Of a stretch of DNA of 64,000 nucleotides, positions 61,801 through 64,000 are shown piece after piece; position 1 is the first letter of the stretch; each line of letters starts with the position of its first letter. The notes beneath the pieces are model-generated. The model saw only the letters and a program-made list of their open reading frames with translations, searched no databases and was not told the origin of the DNA. Origin of the DNA: Spongilla lacustris (Eukaryota; Porifera; Demospongiae; Spongillida; Spongillidae); assembly GCA_949361645.1 (NCBI GenBank), contig OX442428.1, positions 3,459,847-3,523,846 on the forward strand. Direction: 5' to 3'. Both the position numbers and the translations under genes were made by a program.

Positions 61801-64000
61801 AATTTATGCTCATTTGCATGGAGTGAAAATTTATGCTCTGGTGTAACGCATAAAGCTCGGAGTGAAGCTTAATGATAATTGCTATGTATGTATAACATTG
61901 AGCTTCATGCTCAATAAATGGAGTGATGCTTAATACTCATTGCTATACATGGAGTGAAGCTTTATACTCATTGCAATACAAAGAGTGAAGCTATGTGCTT
62001 ATTACTATACATGGAGTGAAGCGTTATGCTCATTGCTATACATGGAGTGAAGCTTTAGGCTCAATGTTATACAAGGAGTGAAGCTATATGCTCATTTATA
62101 CACATGTAGTGAAGCATTAAGCTCATTACTATGCATCGAGTGATGCTGTATGTATATTGCTATAGTTGGAGTGAAGCTTTTTCTCATTGTTAAGCTTTAT
62201 GCTTATTGCTATACATGAAGTTAATCATTATGCTCATTTCTGTTCATGGAGTGAAGCTTTAGGCTCAATGCTATAGTTGAAGTGAAACTTTTTCTCATTG
62301 CTACACATGGAGAGAGGCTTTATGCTCATTCATATACATGGAGTGAAAATTATTGTATATAGCTATATCTGGCGTGAAGCGTAATGCTCATTGCTACACA
62401 TGGTGTAAAGCTTCTTGCTCATTGCTATACATGGAGTGAAGTTTATGCTCATTGCTATTCATGGAGTGAAGCATTATGCCCATTGCTATACATGGAGTTG
62501 ATACACATGGAATGAAGCTATATGCTTAATTCGATACATGGAGTGTAGCTTTATGCTCAATGCTATACAAGGAGTGAAGCTATATGCTCATTGCTATACG
62601 TGGAGTGAAGCTTTATGCCCATTACTTAGTGCTATACTTAGAGGGAAGCATTTTCTCATTGTAACATACGGAGTGAGGCTTTATGCACATTCATTTACAT
62701 GGAGTGAAAATTTATGTTTATTGCTATCCAAGGTGTGAAGCGTAATGCTCGGAGTGAAGCTTTATGTTTATTGCTATACATGGAGTGAATCTTTATGCTC
62801 AATGCTATACAAGGAGTGAAGCTACATGCTCATTGCTATACATTGGGTGATGCTTTATGCTCATGACTATACATGGAGTGAAGCTTTACGCTCTATGCTA
62901 TACATGGAGTGATACTTTATGCCCATTGCTATTCATGGAGTGGATACACATGGAGTGAAGCTATATGCTCGTTGTTTTACATGGAGTGAAGCTTCATGCT
63001 CATTGCTCTAAATGGAGTGATGCTATATTTTATGCTCAATGCTATACAATGGGGAAAGCTTTATGCTCATTGCTATACATGGATTGAAGCTTTATGCTCA
63101 TTGTTATACATGAATTGATGCATTATGCTCATTGCTATACATGGTGTAAAGCTTTATGCTCAATATTATACATGGAGTGAAGCTTTATGCTCAATGCTAC
63201 GCATGGAGTGAAGCTTTACGCTCAATGCTATACATGGAGTGAAGCTTTATGCTCATTACTCTACATGTAGTGAAGCTTTATGCCCTTTGCTATACATGGA
63301 GTTGATACACATGGAGTGAAGCTTTATGCTCGCTGCTTTACACGGAGTGAAGCTACATGCTCAATGCTATACATGTAGTGATGCTTTATGCTCATACCTA
63401 TACATGGAGTGACGGTTTATGCTCAATGCTATACAAGGGGGAAATTTTCTGCTCATTGCTATACATGGATTGAAGCTTTATGCTCAATGTTATTCATGAA
63501 TTCAAGCTTTATTCTCATTGCTATACATGGAGCGAAGCTTTATGCCCATTGCTCTACATGGAGTTGATACACATGGAGTGAAGCTATATGCTTAAATGCT
63601 ATACATGGAGTGAAGCTTTATGCTCAATGCTATACAAGAAGTGAAGCTATATGCTCATTGCTATACATGGAGAGAAGCAATATGCTCGTTACTACACATG
63701 GAGTGAAGCTTTATGCCGATTGCTATACTTGGAGGGAAGCATTTTATCATTTTTACACATGGAGTGAGGCTTTAAAATGCTATAAATGAAATGAAGCGTT
63801 ATGCTCATTGCTAGACATGGAGTGAAGCTTTATGCTCAATGCTATACTAGGAGTGAAGCTATATGCTCATTGCTATACTTGGAGTGATGCTTTATGCTCA
63901 TTAATATACATGGAGTGAAGCTTTATGTTTAGTGCGATACAAGGAGTAAAGTATTATGCTCATTCATTTACATGGAGTGAAAATTTATGCTCATTTACAT
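46863..64000. repeat. 31-bp satellite array, block D
   Basis: About 550 units, continuing past the end of the window. The part up to about 48.5 kb resembles block C. From about 49.5 kb the variants match the left part of block A: 50540-50780 is nearly the same as 793-1030, and 59170-60000 resembles 6430-7400. From about 60.2 kb it matches 13.6-19.4 kb. A segment with GTGCTGAATGCTGTACAAGG-like sequence at about 56000 recurs near 59870. No gene is supported. Confidence 0.96.
50395..54380. repeat. Tandem 66-unit higher-order repeat (2,046 bp)
   Basis: Markers repeat at exactly 2,046 bp, which is 66 x 31. TCAATGCTAAACAAGG occurs at 51001 and 53047, and ACAAGGAGTAAATCGATATG at 50701 and 52747, and again at 52220 and 54266. 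The two copies begin near 50395 and 52440, and the match fades near 54380. Only a handful of substitutions separate them, for example around 51410, 51455, 51813, 51854 and 52172. Inside each copy an older 1,519-bp (49-unit) and 527-bp (17-unit) spacing is also visible. Confidence 0.93.

Noticed and set aside
1..64000. Naming a species or phylum such as a sponge or cnidarian
   Set aside because: Element types and short introns are compatible with several invertebrate groups and no host gene is present.

Overview
The window is eukaryotic repeat DNA, most likely from an invertebrate animal; I could not identify the species and see no ordinary host gene. About 50 kb of the 64 kb is one tandem satellite with a 31-bp unit. 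On the + strand the unit begins TATACATGGAGTG, continues AAGCTTT and ends ATGCTCATTGC. Roughly 1,600 units lie in four blocks: 299-16901, 18109-23455, 33642-44749 and 46863-64000. The last block runs off the window. The array starts at about 299, next to a different A+T-rich sequence that is itself duplicated (1-298).

The blocks are separated by transposable elements that inserted into the satellite. (1) 16902-18108 is a non-autonomous hAT-type element with perfect 14-bp inverted ends and the 8-bp target duplication ATTGCTAT. It contains a GT-rich minisatellite and a 57-bp near-perfect palindrome with its own 9-bp direct-repeat flanks. (2) 23456-33641 is a nested pair. The outer member is a DIRS-like tyrosine-recombinase retrotransposon on the minus strand, with gag (SAP, RS-rich and CCCH parts), reverse transcriptase-RNase H, and tyrosine recombinase. 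A CACTA/EnSpm DNA transposon (28231-33602, target duplication TGT) has inserted near its 5' end. That transposon carries a TNP2-like transposase on the minus strand and a divergent multi-exon second gene on the plus strand. (3) 44750-46862 is a second non-autonomous hAT element (8-bp duplication AGTGAAAC) whose core is an 824-bp inverted repeat with two 389-bp arms.

Both hAT insertions can be checked inside the window, because related satellite segments without the insertion are present (around 14600, 41601 and 42227). The protein-coding elements look old or inactive. The gag is spread over two frames, the recombinase has an in-frame TGA in its N-terminal part, and the transposase has one in-frame TGA before its C-terminal region.

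The satellite has structure at several scales. A 2,046-bp block (exactly 66 units) is duplicated in tandem at about 50395-54380 with few differences. A 939-bp block is duplicated at 20889-22766. Smaller jumps are often exact multiples of 31 (434, 527, 1519). Linked sets of unit variants and truncated units recur across the whole array, and segments up to 50 kb apart are near copies. The short open frames in the satellite follow from its 31-bp period and are not genes. Predicted introns in the CACTA genes are very short (about 51-67 nt), which suggests a compact-intron lineage, but this is only an inference.
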